Part shown: one piece after another, positions 36,671 through 47,390 of the stretch | How positions within the stretch are numbered: position 1 is the first letter of the stretch | How the letters are laid out: every line of letters starts with the position of its first letter | NCBI GenBank assembly: GCA_047291315.1 | Contig: JBDPYZ010000013.1 | Span: forward strand, 1-64,000 | Length of the DNA stretch: 64,000 nucleotides | Reading direction: 5' to 3' | Source of the DNA: Arsenophonus fragariae | GTDB lineage: Bacteria; Pseudomonadota; Gammaproteobacteria; Enterobacterales; Enterobacteriaceae | Notes under the pieces: generated by a model | What the model was told of the DNA's origin: nothing | The model's database searches: none | What the model saw: the letters and a program-made list of their open reading frames with translations, nothing else | Translations under genes and position numbers: made by a program

Positions 36671-39295
36671 ATGAGTGACATAGCGAGAGAAATTACCCCA
36701 GTCAATATCGAAGAGGAGCTGAAAAGCTCTTATTTGGATTATGCGATGTCTGTAATTGTTGGGCGCGCCCTTCCAGATGTACGAGATGGATTAAAACCTG
36801 TTCACCGTCGCGTATTATATGCGATGAATGTGTTGGGTAATGATTGGAATAAACCTTACAAAAAATCAGCCCGTGTAGTCGGTGACGTCATTGGTAAATA
36901 TCACCCTCATGGTGATATTGCTGTTTATGATGCGATAGTTCGTCTGGCACAACCTTTTTCAATGCGTTATATGCTAGTCGATGGGCAAGGTAATTTTGGC
37001 TCTGTTGATGGTGACTCTGCTGCTGCGATGCGTTATACCGAAGTACGCATGGCAAAAATTGCCCATGAATTGTTGGAGGATCTAGATAAGGAAACCGTCG
37101 ATTTTATCCCTAACTATGATGGTACAGAGCAGATCCCTGATGTTATGCCAACACGGATCCCAAACTTGTTGGTTAATGGCTCTTCAGGTATTGCTGTTGG
37201 CATGGCTACCAATATTCCACCTCATAACCTTACTGAAGTCATTGATGGCTGCCTGGCTTATATCGATGATGAAAATATTAGTATTGAAGGATTACTGGAA
37301 TATATTCCAGGTCCTGATTTTCCAACCGCCGCGATTATTAATGGTCGTCGTGGTATAATCGACGCATACCGGACCGGGCGTGGTAAAGTCTACATCCGTG
37401 CACGAGCTAAAATTGAAGTTGATGATAAAAATGGTCGTGAAACAATCATCGTCAATGAGATTCCTTATCAGGTTAATAAAGCTCGTTTAATTGAAAAAAT
37501 TGCTGAATTGGTTAAAGACAAACGTGTTGAGGGGATTAGCGCATTACGTGATGAATCTGATAAAGATGGCATGCGTATTGTTATTGAAGTAAAACGGGAT
37601 GCAGTGGCGGAAGTTGTACTTAATAATTTGTATTCCCTCAGCCAACTTCAAGTTTCATTTGGCATTAATATGCTCTCCTTATGTGATGGTCAACCTAGAC
37701 TTTTAAACTTAAAAGAAATTCTTGAAGCTTTTGTTCGCCACCGTAGAGAAGTGGTCATACGGCGGACTATTTTTGAATTGCGTAAAGCGCGTGAGCGTGT
37801 TCATATATTGGAAGCACTAGCCGTTGCATTAGCAAATATTGATCCGATTATTGAACTTATCCGCCAAGCATCAACGCCTCATGAAGCGAAATTGGCTTTG
37901 ATTGTACGTTCTTGGCAATTAGGTAATGTTTCTGCCATGTTAGCAAGAGCAGGTGATAACGCAGCACGCCCTGAATGGCTTGAATCTCAATACGGTGTAC
38001 GAGATGGTCAATATTATTTGACTGAACAGCAAGCTCAGGCGATTCTTGATTTGCGTTTACAAAAATTAACTAGCTTAGAGCATGACAAAATATTGGATGA
38101 ATATAGTGAGCTGCTAAAACAGATTGCAGCATTACTCTATATATTAACCCGCCCAGAACGGTTAATGGAAGTCATCCGTGAAGAGCTGGAAGCTGTTAAA
38201 GAACAGTATCGTGATGTCCGTCGCACGGAAATTACTGAAAATAGCTCAGATATTAATATCGAAGATTTAATTACCCAGGAAGATGTGGTCGTCACCTTGT
38301 CACATCAGGGGTATGTTAAATATCAACCATTATCTGATTACGAAGCGCAGCGACGCGGAGGTAAAGGAAAGTCAGCGGCGCGCATAAAAGAAGAAGATTT
38401 TATTGAGCGTTTGTTAGTTGCCAATACCCATGACACAATTCTATGCTTCTCTAGTCGTGGCCGTCTCTATTGGATGAAAGTTTACCAGTTGCCTGAATCC
38501 AGCCGTGGTGCGCGTGGGCGACCAATCGTCAATTTATTGCCGTTAGAAAAAAATGAACGTATTACCGCAATTTTACCGGTACGCGAATTTGATAATGGCC
38601 ATTATGTATTTATGGCGACCGCGAGTGGCACGGTTAAAAAGACATCATTAAAAGATTTTAGTCGTCCCAGAAGCGCCGGGATCATTGCAGTTAATCTTAA
38701 TGAAGGAGATGAACTGATTGGTGTTGATTTAACTGCTGGTAAAAATGAGGTAATGCTTTTCTCTGCTGGCGGTAAAGTTGTTCGTTTTGCAGAAAATACG
38801 GTTCGTCCTATGGGGCGTACAGCAACGGGTGTTAGAGGTATCAAGTTACAAGCTGGCGATAAAGTGGTTTCGTTGATTAGACCTCGTGGTGAGGGTGATA
38901 TTTTAACCGTTACAGAAAATGGTTATGGCAAACGAACTGAGCAGAGTGAATACCCAATAAAATCCCGAGCTACTCAAGGTGTTATTTCCATTAAAGTTAG
39001 TGAACGTAATGGTAATGTGGTCGGGGCAATTCAGGTAGAAAAAACGGATCAAATTATGATGATCACTGATGCTGGCACTTTGGTGCGTACCCGGGTTGCA
39101 GAGGTTAGTATTGTCGGAAGAAATACTCAGGGCGTTACTTTGATTCGTACTGCTGAAGATGAAAAAGTAGTTGGTTTACAACGCGTTGTTGAACCTGAAG
39201 AAGAAAATGATAAAGAAACGTTAACAGAATGTACTCTTAGTATAAAAGTAGAGCCTGATATTAATAACGTAGAAAATCTTTCGCTTAATGAATGA
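36671..39295 (+). CDS. gyrA: DNA gyrase subunit A
   Basis: GyrA breaks and rejoins DNA during supercoiling. I chose the ATG at 36671 (MSDIAREITPVNIEEELKSS), equal to the family start. The in-frame start at 36644 would add nine unrelated residues. The 874-residue product (E. coli 875) has catalytic Tyr122 (AAAMRYTEV) and the C-terminal beta-pinwheel with the GyrA box QRRGGKG. Residue 83, in HPHGDIAVYD, is Ile instead of the usual Ser. An ordinary terminator follows. Intact. Confidence 0.96.
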   Translation: MSDIAREITPVNIEEELKSSYLDYAMSVIVGRALPDVRDGLKPVHRRVLYAMNVLGNDWNKPYKKSARVVGDVIGKYHPHGDIAVYDAIVRLAQPFSMRYMLVDGQGNFGSVDGDSAAAMRYTEVRMAKIAHELLEDLDKETVDFIPNYDGTEQIPDVMPTRIPNLLVNGSSGIAVGMATNIPPHNLTEVIDGCLAYIDDENISIEGLLEYIPGPDFPTAAIINGRRGIIDAYRTGRGKVYIRARAKIEVDDKNGRETIIVNEIPYQVNKARLIEKIAELVKDKRVEGISALRDESDKDGMRIVIEVKRDAVAEVVLNNLYSLSQLQVSFGINMLSLCDGQPRLLNLKEILEAFVRHRREVVIRRTIFELRKARERVHILEALAVALANIDPIIELIRQASTPHEAKLALIVRSWQLGNVSAMLARAGDNAARPEWLESQYGVRDGQYYLTEQQAQAILDLRLQKLTSLEHDKILDEYSELLKQIAALLYILTRPERLMEVIREELEAVKEQYRDVRRTEITENSSDINIEDLITQEDVVVTLSHQGYVKYQPLSDYEAQRRGGKGKSAARIKEEDFIERLLVANTHDTILCFSSRGRLYWMKVYQLPESSRGARGRPIVNLLPLEKNERITAILPVREFDNGHYVFMATASGTVKKTSLKDFSRPRSAGIIAVNLNEGDELIGVDLTAGKNEVMLFSAGGKVVRFAENTVRPMGRTATGVRGIKLQAGDKVVSLIRPRGEGDILTVTENGYGKRTEQSEYPIKSRATQGVISIKVSERNGNVVGAIQVEKTDQIMMITDAGTLVRTRVAEVSIVGRNTQGVTLIRTAEDEKVVGLQRVVEPEEENDKETLTECTLSIKVEPDINNVENLSLNE

Positions 39296-39314
39296 TCGAC
39301 TAGTTTTGTATCCG

Positions 39315-39338
39315 CGGGCACATTAGGTGCCCGTTTTT
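39315..39338 (+). terminator. gyrA terminator
   Basis: CGGGCAC-ATTAG-GTGCCCG with a perfect 7-bp GC-rich stem followed by TTTTT, 20 bases after the gyrA stop. A classic Rho-independent terminator. Confidence 0.9.
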
Positions 39339-39436
39339 ACGATTTATGTTATTCGCTACTAGTGATAACTATTGATTATTCTGCTTATCGTATATGCTTA
39401 ACCAGTGATACACTTCTTTTATAGTTAGGACAGTGT

Positions 39437-42292
39437 TTGAGATATATATCTTCGTTTAGAACGTCATTGAAAATTTCTCGCTATCTGTTCCGTACCCTCG
39501 GCGTTATGCTATGGGCGATGGGAGCTGTAATTACACTTTTTTATTTATTTAATATCTTTAATAAAGTTAAATCTAATATACATCAACAGTATTCATCCAC
39601 TTATGACAGTATGGTTGAATATGTGCATTATACGGATAAGACACTGAGATCTATCCAATATATGGTAGATAGCCATATCGAAAAATTAGCGGTAGATCCT
39701 AATTATACACCAGTGCTGCCTAAACAACTTCACTTCAGCTATTTACCTCTAACGGCAGATGCTGATTGTGGCAAATTGCATGAAACATCAAAAAATTACT
39801 TAGTTGCATTTAATCAGTTATTCTCTTTTTGGAGAAATAATATTGTGCCACTACAAGGATTAAAAACAGTTTTTATTGTTGGCCCAGAAAGTAAATGTAT
39901 GATTGAGCTAGCTATCCGAAACAGCACTACCAGCTTTCAATCACTAAAAAAAATAATCCATGAAAATATGCGAACTTATATGAGTTTGAGAGCGCAAGGA
40001 AGAGAACAAAATATTTATTGGATCACGCCAGCTACGGGGACTGATAATGGATCTTTCTACATATTAGCGCCCATTTATGATAAAGGGACTCTGGTTGGTT
40101 TAATTGGTTTAGAGCGTTCAATACGCCTGGAGCAGTTTAATTTACGCTATGAAAGACCAATTAGTACTTTCGTCTTAAATGCAAATAATAGACTAGTATT
40201 ACATTTTCCTTATGATAGCAATTTAAGATCTGATGATTATGTTTATCAGTTAGAAACCACTTATTTTGGCTATGATAATGATTTTACTCGATTAATTTAT
40301 AAAAATTGCTTACTACCTTCATTATTAAGTGTTGTTTTTTCTGTGCCTATTAGGGATATTTTTAATGAATTTAAGTTGTCAATTATAAACGGCATTTTAT
40401 TAAATATAATCTCATTTATTTTAATTACTTTTTTGATTTGGCTATTAGAAAGGAAGATGTTGTTACCGGCAGAAAATAATGCCATTCGTTTAGAAGAACA
40501 TGAACAATTTAATCATAAAATAGTGGCATCGGCGCCAGTTGGTATCATTATTTTACGCCTTGTTGATGGTGTTAATATATTGAGTAATGAACTTGCCCAT
40601 GATTATTTTCGATTATTAAGTCATGATGATAAAATCCGTATTCTATCGATTATCCAAGATAAATCTAGTAGTTATATTGATGTTGTTACCACTAGTCATA
40701 CTCATTTACAAATAAGTTATGTTATTTCTCGCTATCAAAATAAGGAAGTGGCCATTTGTGTTCTGGTTGATATTAGTGCCCGTGTTCAGATGGAAAAATC
40801 TTTACATAGTATGGCGCAGGTATCAGAGCAAGCTAACCAAGCCAAATCTATGTTTTTGGCGACAGTTAGTCATGAATTACGAACACCACTATATGGCATC
40901 ATCGGTAATTTAGAGCTATTGCAATCTTATGAATTACCCATTCAAGCTGATCGTCTTTTGACGACGATGGATCACTCTTCATCATTATTATTAAAAATAA
41001 TTAATGATATTTTAGATTTTTCAAAAATTGAATCTAAGCAACTGAATATTGATCCTGCACCATTTAATTGTCGTGAAGTTTTTTCATTTATTATTTCTAA
41101 TTATATTCCGCTGATAGGAAAAAAGGGCCTTTCGATTTATTACTTTATTGATCCTAATGTACCCGATATCATTAATGCTGACTCGGTTAGAGTACAGCAA
41201 ATTATCTCTAATATTTTAAGTAATGCGATTAAATTTACAAAAACTGGTTTTATTTTTTTAAATATCTTTATAAGAGATTTTTATATTTATATTGAAATTA
41301 GGGATACAGGAATTGGCATGCCTGATAATATATTAATGCAACTTTTTGATCCTTTCTTTCAAATTAAAGTTAATAATGAAAGTTTTTCCCAAGGAACCGG
41401 TCTGGGCTTACCTATTTGTGAAAAATTAATTAGCTTAATGGATGGTGATATCGAAGTTAACAGTCAGGTTTGTATAGGTAGTAGTTTTACCGTCAGGTTA
41501 CCTTTGTTTAGTAGTGAATATGTGACTTTTCAGCACCCAGAATATCGGCAAAATTTTCGCATTGGTTTGTATTTTTTTAATCATCATCTGCGAGGTTATC
41601 TACAAACTTATTTAAACTACAATGGCTTTAGTATGACAACAGTTTGGGATGAACATAGTAAAGATAAAATATATGATTTAATTATCACTGATTATGAAGG
41701 TTTGGTGGCTGAAAGTAAATTTATGCTTAGGTTATTTTCAACTTTTATCTGTGAACCTCAGGAATATGCGAAAAATGATTGGTTTCATAATACTTACCAA
41801 CTTGATAAATTAGATAGTTTTATTGATCAATTAGTGATGGAAAATGGTGAGCAAGAAGTGGCTAATCAATTTTCAATAATGTCGTTAGCAGATAAAAAAT
41901 TATGTTTTCTAACGGTATTAATTGTTGATGATCATCCAATTAATCGGAGTTTGCTAGCCGATCAGTTGAAATCAATAGGCTTCAATATAGTACTTGCTGA
42001 AGATGGATTAATCGCTTTGGATTATGTTCGACAAAATAATATAGATATTGTTTTGACAGATGTGAATATGCCTAATCTTGATGGCTATGGTTTGGCAAAG
42101 TTAATTCGAGAAGAAGGTTATGAGATACCCATCGTTGCTTTAACTGCAAATGCAGTGGCAGAAGAGAAGCAGCGTTGCTTAAGTGTAGGAATAGATGACT
42201 GTCTATCCAAACCGGTTACATTAAAAAAATTAAAGCAATCGCTGTTGAAGTATTGTGATGTTAGCATATTAGCAACACAAGAAAATAATTAA
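39437..42292 (+). CDS. rcsC: Sensor kinase RcsC (Rcs phosphorelay)
   Basis: RcsC is the hybrid histidine kinase/phosphatase that senses envelope stress. The 951-residue product (E. coli 949) has two membrane segments flanking a periplasmic domain (about 20-45 and 310-335), the phospho-accepting His479 (ATVSHELRTPLYGIIGN), an ATPase domain (NILSNAIKFT, GTGLGLPICEKLI) and a receiver domain with Asp875 (VLTDVNMPNLDGY). The start codon is TTG at 39437: LRYISSFRTSLKISRYLFR aligns with the E. coli N-terminus and GGA precedes it by eight bases. Intact. Confidence 0.93.
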   Translation: MRYISSFRTSLKISRYLFRTLGVMLWAMGAVITLFYLFNIFNKVKSNIHQQYSSTYDSMVEYVHYTDKTLRSIQYMVDSHIEKLAVDPNYTPVLPKQLHFSYLPLTADADCGKLHETSKNYLVAFNQLFSFWRNNIVPLQGLKTVFIVGPESKCMIELAIRNSTTSFQSLKKIIHENMRTYMSLRAQGREQNIYWITPATGTDNGSFYILAPIYDKGTLVGLIGLERSIRLEQFNLRYERPISTFVLNANNRLVLHFPYDSNLRSDDYVYQLETTYFGYDNDFTRLIYKNCLLPSLLSVVFSVPIRDIFNEFKLSIINGILLNIISFILITFLIWLLERKMLLPAENNAIRLEEHEQFNHKIVASAPVGIIILRLVDGVNILSNELAHDYFRLLSHDDKIRILSIIQDKSSSYIDVVTTSHTHLQISYVISRYQNKEVAICVLVDISARVQMEKSLHSMAQVSEQANQAKSMFLATVSHELRTPLYGIIGNLELLQSYELPIQADRLLTTMDHSSSLLLKIINDILDFSKIESKQLNIDPAPFNCREVFSFIISNYIPLIGKKGLSIYYFIDPNVPDIINADSVRVQQIISNILSNAIKFTKTGFIFLNIFIRDFYIYIEIRDTGIGMPDNILMQLFDPFFQIKVNNESFSQGTGLGLPICEKLISLMDGDIEVNSQVCIGSSFTVRLPLFSSEYVTFQHPEYRQNFRIGLYFFNHHLRGYLQTYLNYNGFSMTTVWDEHSKDKIYDLIITDYEGLVAESKFMLRLFSTFICEPQEYAKNDWFHNTYQLDKLDSFIDQLVMENGEQEVANQFSIMSLADKKLCFLTVLIVDDHPINRSLLADQLKSIGFNIVLAEDGLIALDYVRQNNIDIVLTDVNMPNLDGYGLAKLIREEGYEIPIVALTANAVAEEKQRCLSVGIDDCLSKPVTLKKLKQSLLKYCDVSILATQENN

Positions 42293-42408
42293 GTCCTACT
42301 TTAATATTCAAATGATTATTAACTTATAAAAACGGAATGGAAAATCGATTAATCTTATTCATTGCCCATAAAATTAGGATAAATTAGTTTTTTATTTACT
42401 ATAGATTA

Positions 42409-43056
42409 CTAGTTAATTTCTTTCTCGATTGTGACTGAAGAAAGATAATTTAATAATGCTATATCATTTTCAACCCCGAGTTTTAGCATAGCCGATTTTT
42501 TTTGGCTACTAATTGTTTTAATACTTCGATTAAGTTTTTTTGCAATTTCGGTGACTAAAAAACCTTCCGCAAATAGGCGCAACACTTCGCTTTCTTTTGG
42601 TGATAAACGTTTATCGCCGTAACCATTAGCACTAACTTTTTTTAATAATTTCGATACATTTTCAGGAGTAAATTTTTTCCCTTTCTGTAAGGCTGATAAC
42701 GCCTTTGGTAAGTCAGCAGGGGCGCCTTGTTTTAAAACGATGCCTTCGATATCTAAATCTAACACGGTACTTAGTATTGCAGGATTATTATTCATGGTAA
42801 GTACAATGATTGATAGATTAGGATAATGGCGTTTAATATATTTTATTAATGTAATTCCATCACCGTATTTATCACCAGGCATCGAAAGATCAGTAATTAG
42901 AATATCTGCATTAAGTTTGGCTATATTATTGATAAGGGATGTGGAATCTTCAAATTGACCAACCAAATTAATGCCCTCGATTTGCTCAATGGATTTTCGT
43001 ATACCAAATAGTACAATAGGATGATCATCAGCGATAATGACATTAAGGTTATTCAT
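42409..43056 (-). CDS. rcsB: Response regulator RcsB
   Basis: RcsB is the DNA-binding output of the Rcs phosphorelay and controls capsule, motility and envelope genes. The 215-residue product (E. coli 216) has receiver residues Asp10, Asp11, phospho-acceptor Asp56 (LITDLSMPGDKYGDG) and Lys in VLKQGAP, and a C-terminal LuxR-type HTH (LSPKESEVLRLFAEGFLVTE, IAKKLNRSIKTISSQK). It is one base downstream of rcsD. Intact. Confidence 0.96.
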   Translation of the reverse strand: MNNLNVIIADDHPIVLFGIRKSIEQIEGINLVGQFEDSTSLINNIAKLNADILITDLSMPGDKYGDGITLIKYIKRHYPNLSIIVLTMNNNPAILSTVLDLDIEGIVLKQGAPADLPKALSALQKGKKFTPENVSKLLKKVSANGYGDKRLSPKESEVLRLFAEGFLVTEIAKKLNRSIKTISSQKKSAMLKLGVENDIALLNYLSSVTIEKEIN

Positions 43057-43057
43057 T

Positions 43058-45793
43058 TTATTGGTTGCCCTCTGGCATTAGTTTTTTGATAAAGATATCA
43101 ATATCTCTAATACTATTTAAAATCTCAAATTCATTATTATCTGCTATGTGCTGTTCTAATTGTTCACATGCTTTTTTAAGAAGCTCAAAGTTTAGCATAG
43201 CAAAAACACCTTTTAGTCTATGTGCCGTATTTTTTAGTTTTTTTAAGTCGCCTTTTTCTTGGTTAGTATACAGCTTATTAATATCTATAGGTACTGTAGT
43301 AAGGAATAAATTACGATAGTCACTATTAGAAAGCTCTATTTTATAATCCTCAATAATTATAGGGTCAGAATTATTAGTATGATTGATGATAGTAAATATT
43401 GATTTATCTATTGATTCTTGCTCTGCAATCAAATTATCTTCAATTAATATAGAAATTGCATTAATAAGTTCATCATTAAAATTGAAATTACATTTTATCA
43501 AATTTTGTTTTACTATTCTATAAGCAATAATATTATCAACAAGATAGATTGTTGGTTTATCATATTCTGTTTTATGATCAGTTATAAACAAATCATAGGA
43601 TGAATAACAATTATTTTTAGCTATATTAGAATAATGAGCTCCATAAATCATTAAATGCTGCTGGATAATTTTATGAATTTCAGGGTTTCTAATATCAAGA
43701 AGTATATTAATTCCATCTAGTAGATGTACTGGCTTGGAACTTTGTTCATTTTTTAATTCTAACGGCAATGTCACTGTATAATGAGAACCAATTCCAACTT
43801 TACTTTTTATGAAAAATTCACCTTGCATACGGTTACATAGCTGATGACAGAGATAAAATGTCATTCCTGAATTGGATAGGGTTCCATCATTATTCGTTGA
43901 GCTAGCAAAAGGCATGTGGATATTTGCCAGATCCATTGTATTAAGTCCTATACCGCTATCAATGATTTGAAGGCATAGACGCTTAGTTTCATAGTTCACA
44001 ATAACCGTAATTTTACCAAAATTAGTTGTATTGATTGAATAACTTAATAAAAGTGAAATGATTTTAAATAAAGCGTTATTATTTATAGTAAAGTGTTGCT
44101 GATAATTTAAATCATTATGATAGTAAAGTGAAAGACCTTTATTGATAACCAGTGATATTTTTTCTTTTAACATTTTATTCATCATCTCAGCGATTGAGAC
44201 AGATTTAATTTCATTTAGCTGTTCTATCTTCCACTCACCAGATTCAATAGTATTGAGTAGAGCAATATTATCTATCCAGTTAACTATGTAATTTGTTCTA
44301 ATTAATAATTCATTAATTAAATATTTTATGTTGTTATTATTAGAGGTTTCTTTGAGTTGCTGAATAAGGCTATTAATTTCTATAATAGGAGTCTCGATCT
44401 CTTTACACATGTTAGACAACATCGAGCGTCGTACTTGAATATTTTTTTCATGCTCATGTTTGGCCATCAGCAATTTTTTATTTGTGAGTGCTTCTTTATC
44501 TTGATCATGAATAAAAAACATATAAGTATTATCTAATAATTGATTATTAATTAATTTTATTTCATAGATAGTATCTTCAATTGAAATTTGAATAGATCCA
44601 TGGTGTTCGAGTGCCATATCACGAATACGTATCAAGTCCATATGGGGTAAAAGTAATTCAGCTATCCCATTACTCATAATTTTGCGATTGGTAGAGAAAT
44701 TATAAAGTAGAAAACCAACAGGAATGTTAGAAATAATATAGTTGCTAATTGTGTTTGTAATTTGTATCTCGTGAAACATATTTTGGTTAGGAGAAACAAA
44801 ACGCGTTCTAATGTATAAGCTACCAACAATAGAGATAGCAGTAAAAGAACAAATTGCGATTATGGCCCACAGGTTATTATATAAAAGATCCCATAAAATA
44901 TCCTTAATCGGTAATTGATAGACCAGCTTATAAGTTGTCCCAGAAATAGGTTGGGTAAATTGTAGTGAAAGACCATTAAATTCAATATCAACCAGGTTTC
45001 CATTGTTGTTTATCATGTCATTTGAAAAGGTAATTGATAAATATTCAGGATTGATATTTTTTGTGAGTAATAAATTTATCGGTAATTCAAAAGTTATAAT
45101 GGTGGTTAATTGGCCTGGTGAGTTAAACATGGTGCGGTAAGTATAATAATATGAATTATCAGGGCGTGTACGATTAATATTGGATAAACTTTCTCGTTTG
45201 TCTATTGCCGATGATAATGACAACATTTCAGAGTGTTTTTCTTCCGCGGTTAAAGTTAAATAACTCTCTTTGTAGCGTATTTCGGGTTTTAGTATCGAAT
45301 GGGTAGTTACCAGCAAAAGGGTATTATCAGGACCATTAAGATAGTACATCGAATTATATTCATTTTTAGCGCCCCATATTATGCCCATATAGTTAGATAA
45401 TTTATATGCTAGATTTATGTTCGTATTATTTTGCCGGCCAAAAATAATTGCATCGACATGTCGCTCATAGTTATTGATCCAAAAAATATCAGGTCGCAAT
45501 TTTATGGGTAAGGGGGTATCACTCTTAGTTTCATTTTCACCATCGTTAGCTATATAATAGAGTTGACTTGCGTAATAACGGTAGTCTTCAATTTCATATT
45601 CAAGTTGTTTAGTTATGTTATTGAGCGTATTTTGACTGTCATCGATCCAATTATGAAAGTAATTGTAGGCAAATAAAAATAATAATAATATTAACGAGCT
45701 GATAAATATTATAAAAAAGCGTGTTAGCGATGAAAGCTGTAAAGTTGGTTGTTTATAATTCATTGGTAGGAAAGGCGCCTTTTTATTGAACAT
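43058..45793 (-). CDS. rcsD: Phosphotransfer protein RcsD
   Basis: RcsD passes phosphate from RcsC to RcsB through its HPt domain. The product is 911 residues from the first ATG. An ATG at 45763 (MNYKQPTLQLSSLTRFFIIF) gives 901 residues and aligns better with E. coli (890); neither has a good ribosome-binding site. It has membrane helices near the N-terminus and at about 310-330, a degenerate kinase-like domain, and the HPt motif NTAHRLKGVFAMLN with His858. Sequence is less conserved than RcsB or RcsC. It is convergent with rcsC around rcsB, as in E. coli. Confidence 0.92.
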   Translation of the reverse strand: MFNKKAPFLPMNYKQPTLQLSSLTRFFIIFISSLILLLFLFAYNYFHNWIDDSQNTLNNITKQLEYEIEDYRYYASQLYYIANDGENETKSDTPLPIKLRPDIFWINNYERHVDAIIFGRQNNTNINLAYKLSNYMGIIWGAKNEYNSMYYLNGPDNTLLLVTTHSILKPEIRYKESYLTLTAEEKHSEMLSLSSAIDKRESLSNINRTRPDNSYYYTYRTMFNSPGQLTTIITFELPINLLLTKNINPEYLSITFSNDMINNNGNLVDIEFNGLSLQFTQPISGTTYKLVYQLPIKDILWDLLYNNLWAIIAICSFTAISIVGSLYIRTRFVSPNQNMFHEIQITNTISNYIISNIPVGFLLYNFSTNRKIMSNGIAELLLPHMDLIRIRDMALEHHGSIQISIEDTIYEIKLINNQLLDNTYMFFIHDQDKEALTNKKLLMAKHEHEKNIQVRRSMLSNMCKEIETPIIEINSLIQQLKETSNNNNIKYLINELLIRTNYIVNWIDNIALLNTIESGEWKIEQLNEIKSVSIAEMMNKMLKEKISLVINKGLSLYYHNDLNYQQHFTINNNALFKIISLLLSYSINTTNFGKITVIVNYETKRLCLQIIDSGIGLNTMDLANIHMPFASSTNNDGTLSNSGMTFYLCHQLCNRMQGEFFIKSKVGIGSHYTVTLPLELKNEQSSKPVHLLDGINILLDIRNPEIHKIIQQHLMIYGAHYSNIAKNNCYSSYDLFITDHKTEYDKPTIYLVDNIIAYRIVKQNLIKCNFNFNDELINAISILIEDNLIAEQESIDKSIFTIINHTNNSDPIIIEDYKIELSNSDYRNLFLTTVPIDINKLYTNQEKGDLKKLKNTAHRLKGVFAMLNFELLKKACEQLEQHIADNNEFEILNSIRDIDIFIKKLMPEGNQ

Positions 45794-45927
45794 GAAAAAA
45801 TAAGTATATTGATTACTATTTAAACAATTTTATCTTGTTATTTTAACAGGTAATTTCACATAGTATAATTTTAGTGATCAAACTTTAAACAAATAATGAA
45901 AAAATAGTATTTTTTTATATTAAGGTC

Positions 45928-45956
45928 TAGACAAGGCTATCACATTTCGCGATAAT
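45928..45956 (+). promoter_or_regulatory. tRNA operon promoter
   Basis: TAGACA, a 17-base spacer and GATAAT sit about 10 bases before tRNA-Ser, with a GC-rich discriminator (TCCGTGC) typical of stringently controlled tRNA promoters. Confidence 0.65.
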
Positions 45957-45966
45957 TCCGTGCTAT

Positions 45967-46054
<88 letters not shown>

Positions 46055-46060
46055 AATTTT

Positions 46061-46136
<76 letters not shown>

Positions 46137-46561
46137 ATTTAAATAAAAAGTTACTCAGTGGTATCCCACGGCGGCTTAAAGTTAAGTGGGATATTTCTGG
46201 GCTGCTTTTATAGCATAAATATCTATCCATCTATCTATTGCCGCTGATCTATTGACTAGATCAGCGTATTTGTAAAGTATTTCGCTTGATTTCAATCCAG
46301 TGCACATTAGTGAAACTAGCGCTTGCTGTTTAAATTAGCTGATCGATCTCTTAAAATTATCTAAGTGAAGGCTTTTAATATTTAAATTTGGTTCTGGGCG
46401 GCATGTTAAGCAATCTTCATTTTTAATCTTGCAACCATAGCGGTATAATTAAAAGTAATATAAATAATATTGTTATGATAAATTATAGTAATTTCACTAT
46501 TTTTTTGCTAGTGTAAGGGCTCTATATCTTTATCTTTGTTATCGACAATTCTATTTTTATC
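46137..46561. other. Non-coding gap after the tRNAs
   Basis: This AT-rich sequence shows no open gene and no recognisable family. Such gaps beside tRNA genes often mark old integration sites, but no repeat of the tRNA 3' end was found here. Confidence 0.4.
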
Positions 46562-46735
46562 TCAACAAAATTTTTCTCTGGTTTTGTTATCATGATGACA
46601 TGCCGCAATAAAGCCACTTATGTTATATAAATATTCATCTTTGGTTTTATAACTACTAGTTTCATTAGCGAAAGAATATGCCTGAATAAGAGAGGAAGTA
46701 ATAATAGATAACACCTTGAAACCATTTTTTATCAT
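46562..46735 (-). CDS. Small putative secreted protein, 57 residues
   Basis: The frame MIKNGFKVLSIITSSLIQAY, then SFANETSSYKTKDEYL, has an AAGGA ribosome-binding site 5 bases upstream and an N-terminal signal-peptide pattern (Lys, hydrophobic core, SFA cleavage-like site near residue 23). Two cysteines, CHHD and KFC at the end, are present. After the TGA stop the frame continues open (DKNRIVDNKDKDIEPLH), so it may be a truncated longer gene. Family unrecognised. Confidence 0.45.
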   Translation of the reverse strand: MIKNGFKVLSIITSSLIQAYSFANETSSYKTKDEYLYNISGFIAACHHDNKTREKFC

Positions 46736-47390
46736 TTTCCTTTTGTTTTTAGCCTAACAATAAACAAAATAAGTTTATCAACAATAAATTAAGCATATCA
46801 ATTAATTTTGAATTATTTTATTGTGCTTATCTATAAGATAATATCGCTAGAGTTTTCTGTTGATTATTATTTTCTTGGTATTTAAATATATTGCAAATTG
46901 AGATAAATAAAATTTTATATTTAATGTGATTAATTTTGTCATTGTAAAAAATTGATGATAATATTTGAGCCGGTATGTTGATGTTGAAATTTAACATAGA
47001 TATTTATAACCAAGCCGAAAAATTCAAAAAATAATTATAAAATAGTATACTACAATTAGTTTAAATCAATTTTGTTTATTAAAAATATGTAATTGTAGTA
47101 AATAAATTTCGGAAAATTAGTTTATTTTTACCTTTATTTAATTCTGATTATTTATAGTATTCTCTACGTTAATTTTTTATAATATTGCAACCTATGATGC
47201 TAATTTTACTCTCAAATAAGCTATTCATATGATGTTTTATATTTTTGTTACTCATTTTATGATTAATCTAATAATGTTATTATACGATATAAAATAGATG
47301 TCATTAATCCTAGTATTTTAATTAATTTTGGTTTTTTTTCTCTTTTTTTGCTGCCGAATTATTGACACTATTGTAGAGTTTAAAATCAAA
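46736..47390. other. AT-rich non-coding stretch
   Basis: Very AT-rich sequence with no open frame of note and no recognised repeat or RNA. Probably decayed gene DNA. Confidence 0.4.
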
